This document shows positions 1-6,439 of a stretch of DNA of 6,441 nucleotides, one piece after another. Made by a program: the position numbers and the translations under genes. Source of the stretch: Oscillospiraceae bacterium (GTDB taxonomy: Bacteria > Bacillota > Clostridia > Oscillospirales > Oscillospiraceae); NCBI GenBank assembly GCA_017538775.1, contig JAFYIF010000130.1, forward strand, positions 1 to 6,441, written 5' to 3'. Under the pieces are notes generated by a model. The model worked only from the letters and a program-made list of their open reading frames with translations. It made no database searches and was not told the DNA's origin. Positions within the stretch are counted from its first letter, which is position 1; the number at the start of each line of letters is the position of its first letter.

Positions 1-1584
1 CACCAACGCTTCCTCATAGCGTCCCAACTCATGCAATGTCACGCCGCGGGAATCCCGATATTTGGCATTCTGCGGTTCCAGGCGCACCGCTTCGTTCTTG
101 TCCGCCAACGCTTCCTCATAGCGTCCCAACTCATGCAATGTCACGCCGCGGGAATGCCGATACCTGGCATTCTGCGGATTCAGGCGCACCGCTTCGTCCG
201 AATCCGCCAACGCTTCCTCATAGCGTCCAGAGTTGTGCAAAATTGTTCCTTTCAAATCGTAAAGGTCGGCGTCATCCGGCTGAATCTCAATGGCGTGCAT
301 ACATTCTTCCAATGCCTCAGAGGTTTTTCTTTCAAAGTACAGTCGCACCGCATTTCGACGTAGCGCTGCAACACGCATCAGCTTCGATTCTTCTTTCGGG
401 TCTTCGGAACCCGCCAATTTGTCCAAAAGATCCAGACCGCTGCCTTCGTCCGTGTCCGCATTCCGGTCTGGGGACTCATGAGAAGCATCACCAGAAGCAT
501 CGGATTTCATCGGTTTCGCTGCCGTTCCCCCATTTTCGGGGCTTCGATCAGTCGTTTCGTCCAACACTTGATCGTTCATTTTTAAGTACTGTTTCTGATA
601 GCTCTCCCGCCGTGAGCGGAAAAGGTCTTCCATTCTATCCAGGGGGGTGTCAAATTTCCTGTCCTTTGTCATCCGAGCCACCAGCGCAAACATCACCTCG
701 TCAAAGCCCTTGATCTTCACCAGATACCCCCGCGGTCTCTCTCGAAGCAACTTTTCGATCCGCCCCGATTCCCGATCCCGGAGCGAACACCAGTAGATTG
801 TATCCAGGTTCATGCGTTCCAGCAGATTCATCAGTGTCTGGTCGCCTCCGGAGTACCCGATGACGATGGGCGTGTATCTGGACAGAGCCGTGCGCAGACT
901 GGCCTCCCAGCCATCGGCCAGCTTTTGCAGTTCGCGTTCCCGGTTCAGCGGACGAAGAATCAGGTCCCTGTGGACTTTGGCCACGACGGGCCGCTCCTCA
1001 TTTTCCGCCGTGCCGATAAAGGTCGCCAGGCTCTCATGTCCCGCAACCAGCGGATGCTTTGCGTGATACAGGTAAAGCACATCCTCCACCAGGGAATCGA
1101 AGTTGGTGGTGATGACCAGTTTGTTCTCCGTGTTGTCCATCAGCACGGCCAGCATATAATATCCAATGCTCGGTTCCGCGTCCTTCATCAGTTCCTGTAA
1201 ATCATGATAAGCCGCAATGGGCATCCCGGCATAGCGCAGGTCAAAAAGCGTAAAATAGTCCTCGCTTTGGAGCTGGTAGTCCTTTTGAAACAGCGGCTTC
1301 CACTTTCCTTCGGGAATGCCGCAGTCTTTGGCACACTCCTCAATGTACCACGAAGGCTGCTGCATCAGAAAATCACGCCACTTCGGCATCAAGTCCAAAC
1401 CTGTGGAAATGCCGGAGGTATAAGACGCCCCAGACCCCAGAATAAAGCAATAGCGCTGGTTCGCGGCATAGCCCTGTCTGACATGCTCAACAAAGCGCCG
1501 CGTGCTCATAAGGATCTGTTCCCTCTCCCGCAATTGCCCGTCCTGCGCATTCTCAGTTGTCTGGTTGGTCTCTTTCTCGTCCAT
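1..1584 (-). CDS. SIR2-like domain protein with C-terminal TPR repeats (partial, 3' end beyond left edge)
   Basis: The frame is open for 528 codons from an ATG at 1584 to the left window edge, so the C-terminus is missing. Residues about 45-300 form a SIR2-like Rossmann domain. The visible motifs are the nucleotide-binding loop LGSGAS (49-54) followed by SGISTG, the TTNFD motif (159-163, with N161), KVHRD with the presumed catalytic H205, and IGYSGGD (242-248). A charged, Ser/Asp/Glu-rich linker covers about 340-400. TPR units follow: a diverged one at about 402-438, then regular 34-residue units at 439-472, 473-506 and 507 onward, with the usual Gly-8, Ala-20, Ala-27 and Pro-32 positions. 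No signal peptide or membrane segment is seen, so it is probably cytoplasmic. SIR2 domains of this branch in bacterial defence proteins (ThsA, DSR-type) hydrolyse NAD+. An NAD-depleting anti-phage role with the TPRs as sensor or oligomerisation surface is inference. The start is supported by GGAGG eight bases upstream and its own promoter. The gene is less GC-rich than its neighbours. The SIR2-TPR architecture is well supported; the biological role is not. Confidence 0.88.
   Translation of the reverse strand, partial: MDEKETNQTTENAQDGQLREREQILMSTRRFVEHVRQGYAANQRYCFILGSGASYTSGISTGLDLMPKWRDFLMQQPSWYIEECAKDCGIPEGKWKPLFQKDYQLQSEDYFTLFDLRYAGMPIAAYHDLQELMKDAEPSIGYYMLAVLMDNTENKLVITTNFDSLVEDVLYLYHAKHPLVAGHESLATFIGTAENEERPVVAKVHRDLILRPLNRERELQKLADGWEASLRTALSRYTPIVIGYSGGDQTLMNLLERMNLDTIYWCSLRDRESGRIEKLLRERPRGYLVKIKGFDEVMFALVARMTKDRKFDTPLDRMEDLFRSRRESYQKQYLKMNDQVLDETTDRSPENGGTAAKPMKSDASGDASHESPDRNADTDEGSGLDLLDKLAGSEDPKEESKLMRVAALRRNAVRLYFERKTSEALEECMHAIEIQPDDADLYDLKGTILHNSGRYEEALADSDEAVRLNPQNARYRHSRGVTLHELGRYEEALADKNEAVRLEPQNAKYRDSRGVTLHELGRYEEALV
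7..228 (-). repeat. 102-bp tandem direct repeats encoding TPR units
   Basis: Two full units (7-108 and 109-210) are directly adjacent. By hand alignment they differ at about nine of 102 positions. A third copy begins at 211 and matches for its first 18 bases before diverging. The 102-bp period equals one 34-residue TPR, so the reading frame is preserved. The array may continue past the left edge. Such high DNA identity suggests recent unit duplication or gene conversion within the TPR region. Confidence 0.9.
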
Positions 1585-1591
1585 TGTGCCA

Positions 1592-1597
1592 TCCTCC
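1592..1597 (-). promoter_or_regulatory. Ribosome binding site of the SIR2-TPR gene
   Basis: The minus strand reads GGAGGA here. GGAGG ends eight bases before the ATG at 1584. This selects that ATG over an out-of-frame ATG at 1592, which overlaps the site itself, and over an internal Met at codon 26. Confidence 0.8.
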
Positions 1598-1615
1598 GTC
1601 AAATAGCTTAACTAA

Positions 1616-1644
1616 ATTCTATCATACATCAGAAGAGAAGTCAA
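1616..1644 (-). promoter_or_regulatory. Sigma-A type promoter of the SIR2-TPR gene
   Basis: On the minus strand a -35 box TTGACT (1644-1639) is followed by a 17-base spacer and a -10 box TAGAAT (1621-1616). The spacer ends in TGA, giving an extended -10 TGn element. Transcription would begin near 1609, leaving an untranslated leader of about 25 bases. The surrounding DNA is AT-rich (15 G/C among the 60 bases 1621-1680), in sharp contrast to the GC-rich genes on the right. No clear operator palindrome is seen. This indicates that the SIR2-TPR gene is transcribed independently of pyk. Confidence 0.8.
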
Positions 1645-1682
1645 TTCTAACTTCAATAAAATCTTAACATGATATTGATATT

Positions 1683-1747
1683 GAAAAGCAAAAAGGCCGC
1701 GTCCAACGGCGGGGAGTATTCCTGCTCCGTCGTCGGAATGCGGCCTT
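1683..1747 (-). terminator. Rho-independent terminator of the pyk transcription unit
   Basis: In the minus-strand transcript an outer arm AAGGCCGC (1747-1740) pairs perfectly with GCGGCCTT (1700-1693). Further pairing lies inside: TCCGACG with CGTTGGA (one G-U pair), and GGAG with CTCC. The hairpin is followed by a T-rich tract, TTTTTGCTTTTC. It lies 12 bases beyond the pyk stop codon and separates the GC-rich operon from the SIR2-TPR gene. Confidence 0.9.
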
Positions 1748-1758
1748 GTATTGTCTTT

Positions 1759-3177
1759 TCACCCGATCGTATGCGCCTTCATCAGATTCGTCTCGCTGCT
1801 CCGCCCCAGGGGGATCCCCGCAGTGATGACCACCACGTCGCCCTTTTCCGCCAGGCCCTCCGCTTTTGCGATGTCTGCGGCCAGGTGGAGGATGCGGTCG
1901 GTGCTGGTGACTTCGCCGGTGAGGATGGGGATGACGCCCCAGCTCACGTTCAGCTGGCGGCGGACCTTTTCCCGGGTCACCAGGGCGGCGATGGGGCAGA
2001 GGGGCCGGAAGCGGGAGATCATGCGGGCGGTGCGGCCGGAGAGGGTGGGGGTGAGGATGGCCCGGGCGGACAGGTCGCGGGCGGCGACGCAGCAGGCCTG
2101 GGTGATCACGTCGTTGACGTTGGCCTCGCCGGTGAAGCGGCTGAGCTCGAACTGGTCCCAGAAGTCGATGGCCCCCTCGGCCTCCTCCACGATCTCCGAC
2201 ATGGCCCGCAGGGCGGCCACCGGGTATTTCCCGCTGGCGGTCTCGCCGGAGAGCATGACGCAGCTGGTGCCGTCGAAGACCGCGTTGGCCACGTCGCTGA
2301 CCTCGGCCCGGGTGGGGCGGGGGTTGCGGATCATGCTGTCCAGCATCTGCGTGGCGGTGATGACCGGCTTGCCCCGCTGGAGCCCCTCCCGGATCATGCG
2401 CTTTTGCAGGGCGGGCACCCGGGCCGCGGGGATCTCCACCCCCAGGTCGCCCCGGGCCACCATCAGGCCGTCGGAGACCTGCAAAATCTCTTCCAGATGG
2501 TCCACGCCCTCCTGGTTCTCGATTTTCGAGATGATGCGGATGTCCTCGCCCCCGAAGCGGCGCAGCAGCCCCCGGATCTCCTCCACGTCGGCGGCCCGGC
2601 GCACGAAGGAGGCGGCGATGAAGTCAAAGTCGTGTTCCACGGCGAAGCGGATGTCCTCCGCGTCCCGCTCCGTGACGGCGGGCAGGCGGATGTGGGCCCC
2701 GGGGATGTTGATGGACTTGTTGGCCGAGAGGCTGCCGCCGTTGACCACGGTGCAGCGCACTTCCGTCTCCGTGCATTCCTCCACCCGCAGCCCCACCAGC
2801 CCGTCGTCGATCAAAATCAGCTGGCCGGGGCAGACCTCCTCGGGCAGGGCGGGGTAGGTGACGGACACCGCCTCCGCTGTGCCGGGGATGTCCTCCGTGC
2901 AGAGGGTGAAGCGCGCCCCGGTCGGCAGCTCCACCCGCTTTTCGGTGAAAGAGCGGATGCGGATCTCCGGCCCCTTGGTGTCCAGAATGGCCGCCACCGG
3001 GACGCCCAGCTCGTCGCGCAGGTTGGTGAACATGGTATAGCGCTCCAGGTGCTCGGCGTGGTCGCCGTGGGAGAAGTTGAAGCGTGCGGCGTTCATGCCG
3101 CCCTCGATCAGCGCCCGCAGCACCGCCGGGTCGTCGGTGGTGGGGCCCAGGGTGCAGATGATTTTCGTTTTACGCAT
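1759..3177 (-). CDS. pyk: Pyruvate kinase
   Basis: This 472-residue enzyme transfers phosphate from phosphoenolpyruvate to ADP, giving pyruvate and ATP, the last step of glycolysis in the cytoplasm. The N-terminal motif ARFNFSHG carries R32, N34, S36 and H37, which bind substrate and K+. LDTKGPEIR follows at 65-73. The active-site KIENQEG has K218 and the Mg2+ ligand E220. ARGDLGVEIP has the second metal ligand D244. ITATQML has T276, and the MLSGETASGKYP block lies at 308-319. E71 sits where K+-dependent pyruvate kinases have Glu. The length matches E. coli PykF. There is no extra C-terminal PEP-utilising-like domain of the kind found in Bacillus enzymes, and the protein ends normally at about 470. 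The ATG at 3177 has AAAGGAGA just upstream (3190-3183). Only 21 bases separate it from the lipoprotein stop, so the two are probably co-transcribed. It is the last gene before the terminator. No frameshift or missing catalytic residue was seen. Confidence 0.98.
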   Translation of the reverse strand: MRKTKIICTLGPTTDDPAVLRALIEGGMNAARFNFSHGDHAEHLERYTMFTNLRDELGVPVAAILDTKGPEIRIRSFTEKRVELPTGARFTLCTEDIPGTAEAVSVTYPALPEEVCPGQLILIDDGLVGLRVEECTETEVRCTVVNGGSLSANKSINIPGAHIRLPAVTERDAEDIRFAVEHDFDFIAASFVRRAADVEEIRGLLRRFGGEDIRIISKIENQEGVDHLEEILQVSDGLMVARGDLGVEIPAARVPALQKRMIREGLQRGKPVITATQMLDSMIRNPRPTRAEVSDVANAVFDGTSCVMLSGETASGKYPVAALRAMSEIVEEAEGAIDFWDQFELSRFTGEANVNDVITQACCVAARDLSARAILTPTLSGRTARMISRFRPLCPIAALVTREKVRRQLNVSWGVIPILTGEVTSTDRILHLAADIAKAEGLAEKGDVVVITAGIPLGRSSETNLMKAHTIG

Positions 3178-3182
3178 GGCAG

Positions 3183-3190
3183 TCTCCTTT
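3183..3190 (-). promoter_or_regulatory. Ribosome binding site of pyk
   Basis: AAAGGAGA on the minus strand ends five bases before the pyk ATG. It fills most of the 21-base gap after the lipoprotein gene, leaving no room for a promoter there. Confidence 0.8.
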
Positions 3191-3198
3191 GTATTTCC

Positions 3199-5178
3199 TC
3201 AGTCGCCCAGGGTCCCGACGGCGCGGCGGAAGCTGAATTCCCAAACCCGATCGCCCACGCCCAGGAGGAGGCCCAGGGCCCCTTCGCCGTTGTTGTACTG
3301 CCGCAGGCTCAGGATCTGCTCGCCCTCCAGCTGCTCCACGCGCACCAGATAGTCCCCCAGCCAGCCGGAGGAAAACCAGCCCTCGGGCAGGGCGGACCAG
3401 TCGTCCTCCTCATTGTATTTCTCCATCTTCAGGACCCAGCCGGAGTAGCCCGGCCAGACGCCGTCCACGCCGTTCCATTCCGCTTCCTCAAACCCGTAGT
3501 TCAGGAAGATCCGGCAGCCGTAGTCCGCCCGGTCGATCACCAGGGAGCGGTAGTCGCAGAAGTTCAGCATGGCGAGGGCGCAGCCGTCCTCGTCATAGTA
3601 CAGCCATTCGTCATAGGCCCCGCCGCCCGCGTCCAGGAAGTTGGCCAGGTCCTCCTCGCTGGAGATCGCGGTGCCCCGGCCTTCTCCGTTCAGGTCGTGG
3701 CCCATGATCCAGCGCTGACAGGCCTCCGGGGCCTCCTCGTCCAGGTGGAGGGCCTTGTCCTCCCCGAACCAGTACGCGCCCCAAAGCCCGTTCCAGGCGG
3801 CGCTCAGGCGCATCACCGGATTCCAGGCCGGCAGCACGTTGACGGCCAGGGTCTCTCCGGCTGACAGCGTGTATGTCCCCAGGGGCGTATTCAGGGACGG
3901 GGCCCCCATGCCCGTGGCCAGGGCGCTCTCCGCGCCGTTCCCGGCCACAAAGCGGTCCAGGCTCAGCCGGACGCCGTCCCGGCTGGCCGTCAGCAGCGCC
4001 CAGCGCCAGGCCCCCGGCTCGTCACTGTCCAGCTGCGGCTGCTCCAGGACGTAGGCGGCCTCCGGCTGCTCGTCCAGATAGTCGATGGTGACCAGTTCCA
4101 CCGCGTCCCGGGCCTCGTCCGGCGTCACGGAGATGTACTGCCAGCTGCCGTCGTCCAGCACCCGCACCCGGGCGCGGAACCAGCGCTCCCCGCGATAGTG
4201 CTGCCAGTCGCCGCGCAGATAGTTCAGCACCAGCTCGTCCCCCTCCCGCCAGCCGGAGGAGAACTGGATGTTTTCGGCGTTGGTGTCCCCGTGTTCCCGG
4301 CAGTAGAGGTCCAGTTCGTCCAGATAGGTCCAGCGGAGGGGATTCCGGGCCGCGCCGTAGGGCGTGCCGGTCTTTTCCAGCACAAAGGCGTGCAGCGCCT
4401 CGCCGGGGATGAGCTCCAGGTCCAGCTCACATTCGTGTCCCACTTCGCTGGTATAGGCCTCCAAAATCTCCTCGTCCGGCTCGATGGCGATGCCGCCGCC
4501 GTTGTAGAGCACCTCGTACCAATCGATCTCCTCCGGGCGGGAGTAGCTGGAGAGGAAGAAGCCGTACTCCATCCGATTCCAAGTTTCGTTGATTTCGGCG
4601 ATCTCCGCCTCCGTCAGGGGGCGGGGCGCGGCGGCCAGGGCCGCTTCATCCGAGCGGCGGAAGATCTGCATCCCCCCGGCCCGGACGCCGTCCGGGTAAC
4701 TGACGGTGTAGGACAACTCCAGCTGCGTCTCGTCCACCGCCACCACCAGAAAGTCCATGGCCCCCATATCCGGGTCGGTCTCCAGTGTGATCCCCTCCGG
4801 CGTGAAGCTGACCGGAAGGCCGCTGTGGACCTCCGGGTCAAAGTAGGGGCTGGCGCAGATGTAGTCGGCGGTGCCGTCGGCGTGGAAGCGCAGGAACACC
4901 CGCTCGACGCCCTCGGCGGCCAGGGTCTCCGCCCCGTCGATCTCGCTGGACCAGAGTTCCCAGACGCCCAGCAGCGCTTCCAGTCCCTCCGCCTCCGGCG
5001 GGTCGTCCGGGTCCTTGTCCGGCGCTCCGGTCGGCGCCTCCGTCACTGGCGCGGGCTGCGCCGTCTCCGGCGGCTCGGTCTGCACCGGCGCGACGCCCCC
5101 CACGCAGCCGGACAGCAGGGCCAGCAGCAGCGCGGCGCCCAGCAGGGCGCTGAGGGCGGTTTTGAATTGGCGTTTCAT
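3199..5178 (-). CDS. Large secreted lipoprotein of unknown function with lipocalin-like N-terminal segment
   Basis: I do not recognise this 659-residue protein as a named family. Residues 1-24 are a lipoprotein signal peptide: basic MKRQFK start, hydrophobic Ala/Leu core, lipobox L22-S-G-C25. The mature protein should therefore be lipid-anchored on the outer face of the membrane. A Pro/Thr/Glu/Asp-rich tether (about 31-65) follows. Residues about 67-174 begin with LLGVWELWSS and contain FLRFHADGTADY, resembling lipocalin-like beta-barrel domains of Clostridial lipoproteins; this is a weak resemblance. Residues about 186-355 are mixed alpha/beta, with a REHGDTNAENI segment and SSGWREGDELVL. 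The C-terminal 300 residues are rich in Trp, Tyr, Asp and Glu and look beta-rich. The mature part is strongly acidic. There are no transmembrane segments after the signal and no obvious catalytic motif. The ATG at 5178 has GGAGGT eight bases upstream. The gene lies between udp and pyk in the same apparent operon. Secretion is confident; function is unknown. Confidence 0.9.
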   Translation of the reverse strand: MKRQFKTALSALLGAALLLALLSGCVGGVAPVQTEPPETAQPAPVTEAPTGAPDKDPDDPPEAEGLEALLGVWELWSSEIDGAETLAAEGVERVFLRFHADGTADYICASPYFDPEVHSGLPVSFTPEGITLETDPDMGAMDFLVVAVDETQLELSYTVSYPDGVRAGGMQIFRRSDEAALAAAPRPLTEAEIAEINETWNRMEYGFFLSSYSRPEEIDWYEVLYNGGGIAIEPDEEILEAYTSEVGHECELDLELIPGEALHAFVLEKTGTPYGAARNPLRWTYLDELDLYCREHGDTNAENIQFSSGWREGDELVLNYLRGDWQHYRGERWFRARVRVLDDGSWQYISVTPDEARDAVELVTIDYLDEQPEAAYVLEQPQLDSDEPGAWRWALLTASRDGVRLSLDRFVAGNGAESALATGMGAPSLNTPLGTYTLSAGETLAVNVLPAWNPVMRLSAAWNGLWGAYWFGEDKALHLDEEAPEACQRWIMGHDLNGEGRGTAISSEEDLANFLDAGGGAYDEWLYYDEDGCALAMLNFCDYRSLVIDRADYGCRIFLNYGFEEAEWNGVDGVWPGYSGWVLKMEKYNEEDDWSALPEGWFSSGWLGDYLVRVEQLEGEQILSLRQYNNGEGALGLLLGVGDRVWEFSFRRAVGTLGD

Positions 5179-5186
5179 AGTATGCC

Positions 5187-5192
5187 ACCTCC
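5187..5192 (-). promoter_or_regulatory. Ribosome binding site of the lipoprotein gene
   Basis: GGAGGT on the minus strand is eight bases before the ATG at 5178. It decides in favour of that start over an out-of-frame ATG at 5194 that overlaps the site. The 40-base gap to udp shows no promoter-like boxes. Confidence 0.75.
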
Positions 5193-5218
5193 ATGTCAGA
5201 TGTATGCGTCTGTTGATT

Positions 5219-5989
5219 TCAGCCTTGCGCCCGGTCCTGGGCGATGATCCGTTTCATGGCCTCCACCGCCACCCGGACGGCGGCGCTGGTGTCCTCCGTC
5301 ATGGGCTGGCCCAGTCCGGCGAGTTCCCGCTCCTGGTTCCAGATGACGTGGAAGCAGCTCCCGCAGCGCACGCGCAGGGCGCTGGCCACCACGAAGAGGG
5401 CGGCGGACTCCATCTCCGAGGCCTTGACCCCCAGGCGCTTCCAGGCCTCCCATTTGGCCTCCAGCTCCCGCTGCACCGGCATCCGGCCGGGGCTGTGCTG
5501 GCCGTAGAAGCTGTCCTTGCACTGGACCACCCCCACATGGACGGTCTTGCCCAGGGCCCGGGCGGCCTCCCGCAGGGCCAGGGTCAGGTCCAGGTCCGCC
5601 ACGGCGGGGAACTCCAGCGGCGCGTACTCCCGGCTGGTGTGCTCAAAGCGCACCGCGCCGGATGCCACCACGATGTCACCGGCGCAGACCTCCAGGTCGA
5701 TGCCGCCGCAGGTGCCGCAGCGGAGGAAGGTGTCCGCCCCGATGGCGCACAGCTCCTCCATGGCGATGGCCGCCGAGGGCCCGCCGATGCCGGTGGAGCA
5801 GACGCTGACCGGCTCCCCCAGCAAGGTGCCGGTATAGATGTTGTACTCCCGGTTGTACGCCACCTGCCGGGCCTTGTCCAGCAGCGCCGCAATCTGCGGC
5901 ACCCGGCCCGGGTCCCCGGGCAGAATGACGTAGCGCCCCACGTCCCCCCGGACGCAGCGGATGTGAAATTGCCGTTCCATGTCCTGCAT
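5219..5989 (-). CDS. udp: Uridine phosphorylase
   Basis: This 256-residue protein aligns along its length with the nucleoside phosphorylase-I fold and best with uridine phosphorylase (E. coli Udp, 253 residues). The enzyme converts uridine and phosphate to uracil and ribose-1-phosphate in pyrimidine salvage, in the cytoplasm. Visible motifs are LPGDPGRV (23-30, phosphate loop with G25, D26, R29), R47, CSTGIGGPS (64-72), LRCGTCG with R90 and T93 for phosphate and ribose, and [11 protein letters not shown] (122-132). SFYGQH follows, with Q164 at the place of the uracil-binding Gln. EMES (192-195) is the ribose-binding Glu-Met-Glu. The uracil-side arginines of the E. coli enzyme (R168, R223) are not at identical positions; S166 and Q219 occur there, with R169 and R221 nearby. 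This resembles what I recall of Firmicutes members. The ATG at 5989 is chosen over Met4 because GGGAGGT lies six bases upstream. The gene follows the Asp/Trp-tailed membrane protein by 27 bases and precedes the lipoprotein by 40. A different nucleoside specificity is possible but less likely. Confidence 0.93.
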   Translation of the reverse strand: MQDMERQFHIRCVRGDVGRYVILPGDPGRVPQIAALLDKARQVAYNREYNIYTGTLLGEPVSVCSTGIGGPSAAIAMEELCAIGADTFLRCGTCGGIDLEVCAGDIVVASGAVRFEHTSREYAPLEFPAVADLDLTLALREAARALGKTVHVGVVQCKDSFYGQHSPGRMPVQRELEAKWEAWKRLGVKASEMESAALFVVASALRVRCGSCFHVIWNQERELAGLGQPMTEDTSAAVRVAVEAMKRIIAQDRAQG

Positions 5990-5995
5990 CGTGTT

Positions 5996-6002
5996 ACCTC
6001 CC
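5996..6002 (-). promoter_or_regulatory. Ribosome binding site of udp
   Basis: GGGAGGT on the minus strand ends six bases before the ATG at 5989. This supports that start over the in-frame ATG three codons later. It lies inside the 27-base gap after the upstream gene. Confidence 0.8.
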
Positions 6003-6016
6003 GCTTTGTGCGTTTT

Positions 6017-6439
6017 TCACCAGTCGGAATCCCAGTCGGTGTCCCAGCTGTCCCAGTCGTCCCCGTCGTCCCAGTCCCAGTCGTCGTCGTCCCAGTCCCG
6101 GTCCCAATCGTCATCATCGGAGTCATCGTAGCTGCTGTAGGGAACGTACCATTCGCTGTCCTCAAAGTCGCCGTATGGCGCGCCGTCGGGGTAGCTGTAA
6201 TGGCTGTAATAGCTGTCGGCGTCGTCCAGAAAGCCCTCGTCCAGCACGGCGGGCAGCCAGAGGGCCTCCAGCGCGTCCCAGTAGTACCAGTCCTCCGCGT
6301 CGTAATAGTATTCGGTGTCCCGGTAGCTGTAGTAGCCCCGGAGGGGGCCGTCCCCCCGCAGGGCGCGGTAGAGCAGGAAGACCGCCGCCGCGACGCCCAG
6401 GATGAACAGGAGCGTAGCCCAGGGGAAGCCCCCGCGCCG
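6017..6439 (-). CDS. Membrane protein with Asp/Trp-rich C-terminal tail (partial, 5' end beyond right edge)
   Basis: The frame is open from the right window edge to a TGA at 6019-6017, giving the last 140 residues of a larger protein. A GTG at 6247 could be read as a start for a 76-residue product, but the frame continues upstream without interruption through a membrane segment, and no good ribosome binding site precedes that GTG. The true start is therefore probably outside the window. In-window residues 5-24 (about 6427-6368) are a clean hydrophobic helix, with Arg residues on both sides that leave topology open. Then comes a Tyr/Asp/Glu-rich stretch. The final 37 residues contain 22 Asp and 8 Trp, and the protein ends in Trp. 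I do not recognise the family, and the domain before the membrane helix cannot be seen. The udp start is 27 bases downstream, so the two are probably co-transcribed. The coding frame is reasonably sure; function is unknown. Confidence 0.75.
   Translation of the reverse strand, partial: RRGGFPWATLLFILGVAAAVFLLYRALRGDGPLRGYYSYRDTEYYYDAEDWYYWDALEALWLPAVLDEGFLDDADSYYSHYSYPDGAPYGDFEDSEWYVPYSSYDDSDDDDWDRDWDDDDWDWDDGDDWDSWDTDWDSDW
6020..6130 (-). repeat. Low-complexity imperfect repeats encoding the Asp/Trp tail
   Basis: The plus strand shows irregularly repeated GTCCCAGTC and GTCGTC blocks. On the minus strand these read as GAC and TGG codons in short D-W units spaced two to six residues apart. 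The repeat is imperfect and has no single fixed period. It fits drift of a simple-sequence coding tail rather than a mobile element. Confidence 0.7.

Noticed and set aside
7..228. Possible CRISPR-like array
   Set aside because: The units are contiguous and 102 bp long with no unique spacers, and they translate as 34-residue TPR units in frame.
601..660. Suspected frameshift at the run of six G on the plus strand in the SIR2-TPR gene
   Set aside because: Translating each block from 1584 to 1 gives one uninterrupted frame that runs from the SIR2 domain through the linker into the TPRs, so no frameshift is needed.
36..713. Plus-strand open frame of 225 codons with repeated peptides
   Set aside because: The repetition mirrors the 102-bp TPR-coding repeats on the other strand. 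The minus frame has clear SIR2 and TPR motifs through the same bases.
1669..3864. Long plus-strand open frame of 731 codons
   Set aside because: It lies antisense to pyk and part of the lipoprotein gene, has a Gly/Ala/Pro/His-rich composition typical of a GC-rich shadow frame, and shows no family motifs. The minus-strand genes are unmistakable.
4198..5247. Plus-strand open frame of 349 codons
   Set aside because: It is antisense to the lipoprotein gene, with no recognisable domain or ribosome binding site. It is explained by high GC and low stop frequency.
6017..6247. Stand-alone 76-residue acidic protein starting at GTG 6247
   Set aside because: The same frame stays open upstream to the window edge and includes a membrane helix, and the GTG lacks a convincing ribosome binding site. 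It is better read as the tail of a larger protein.
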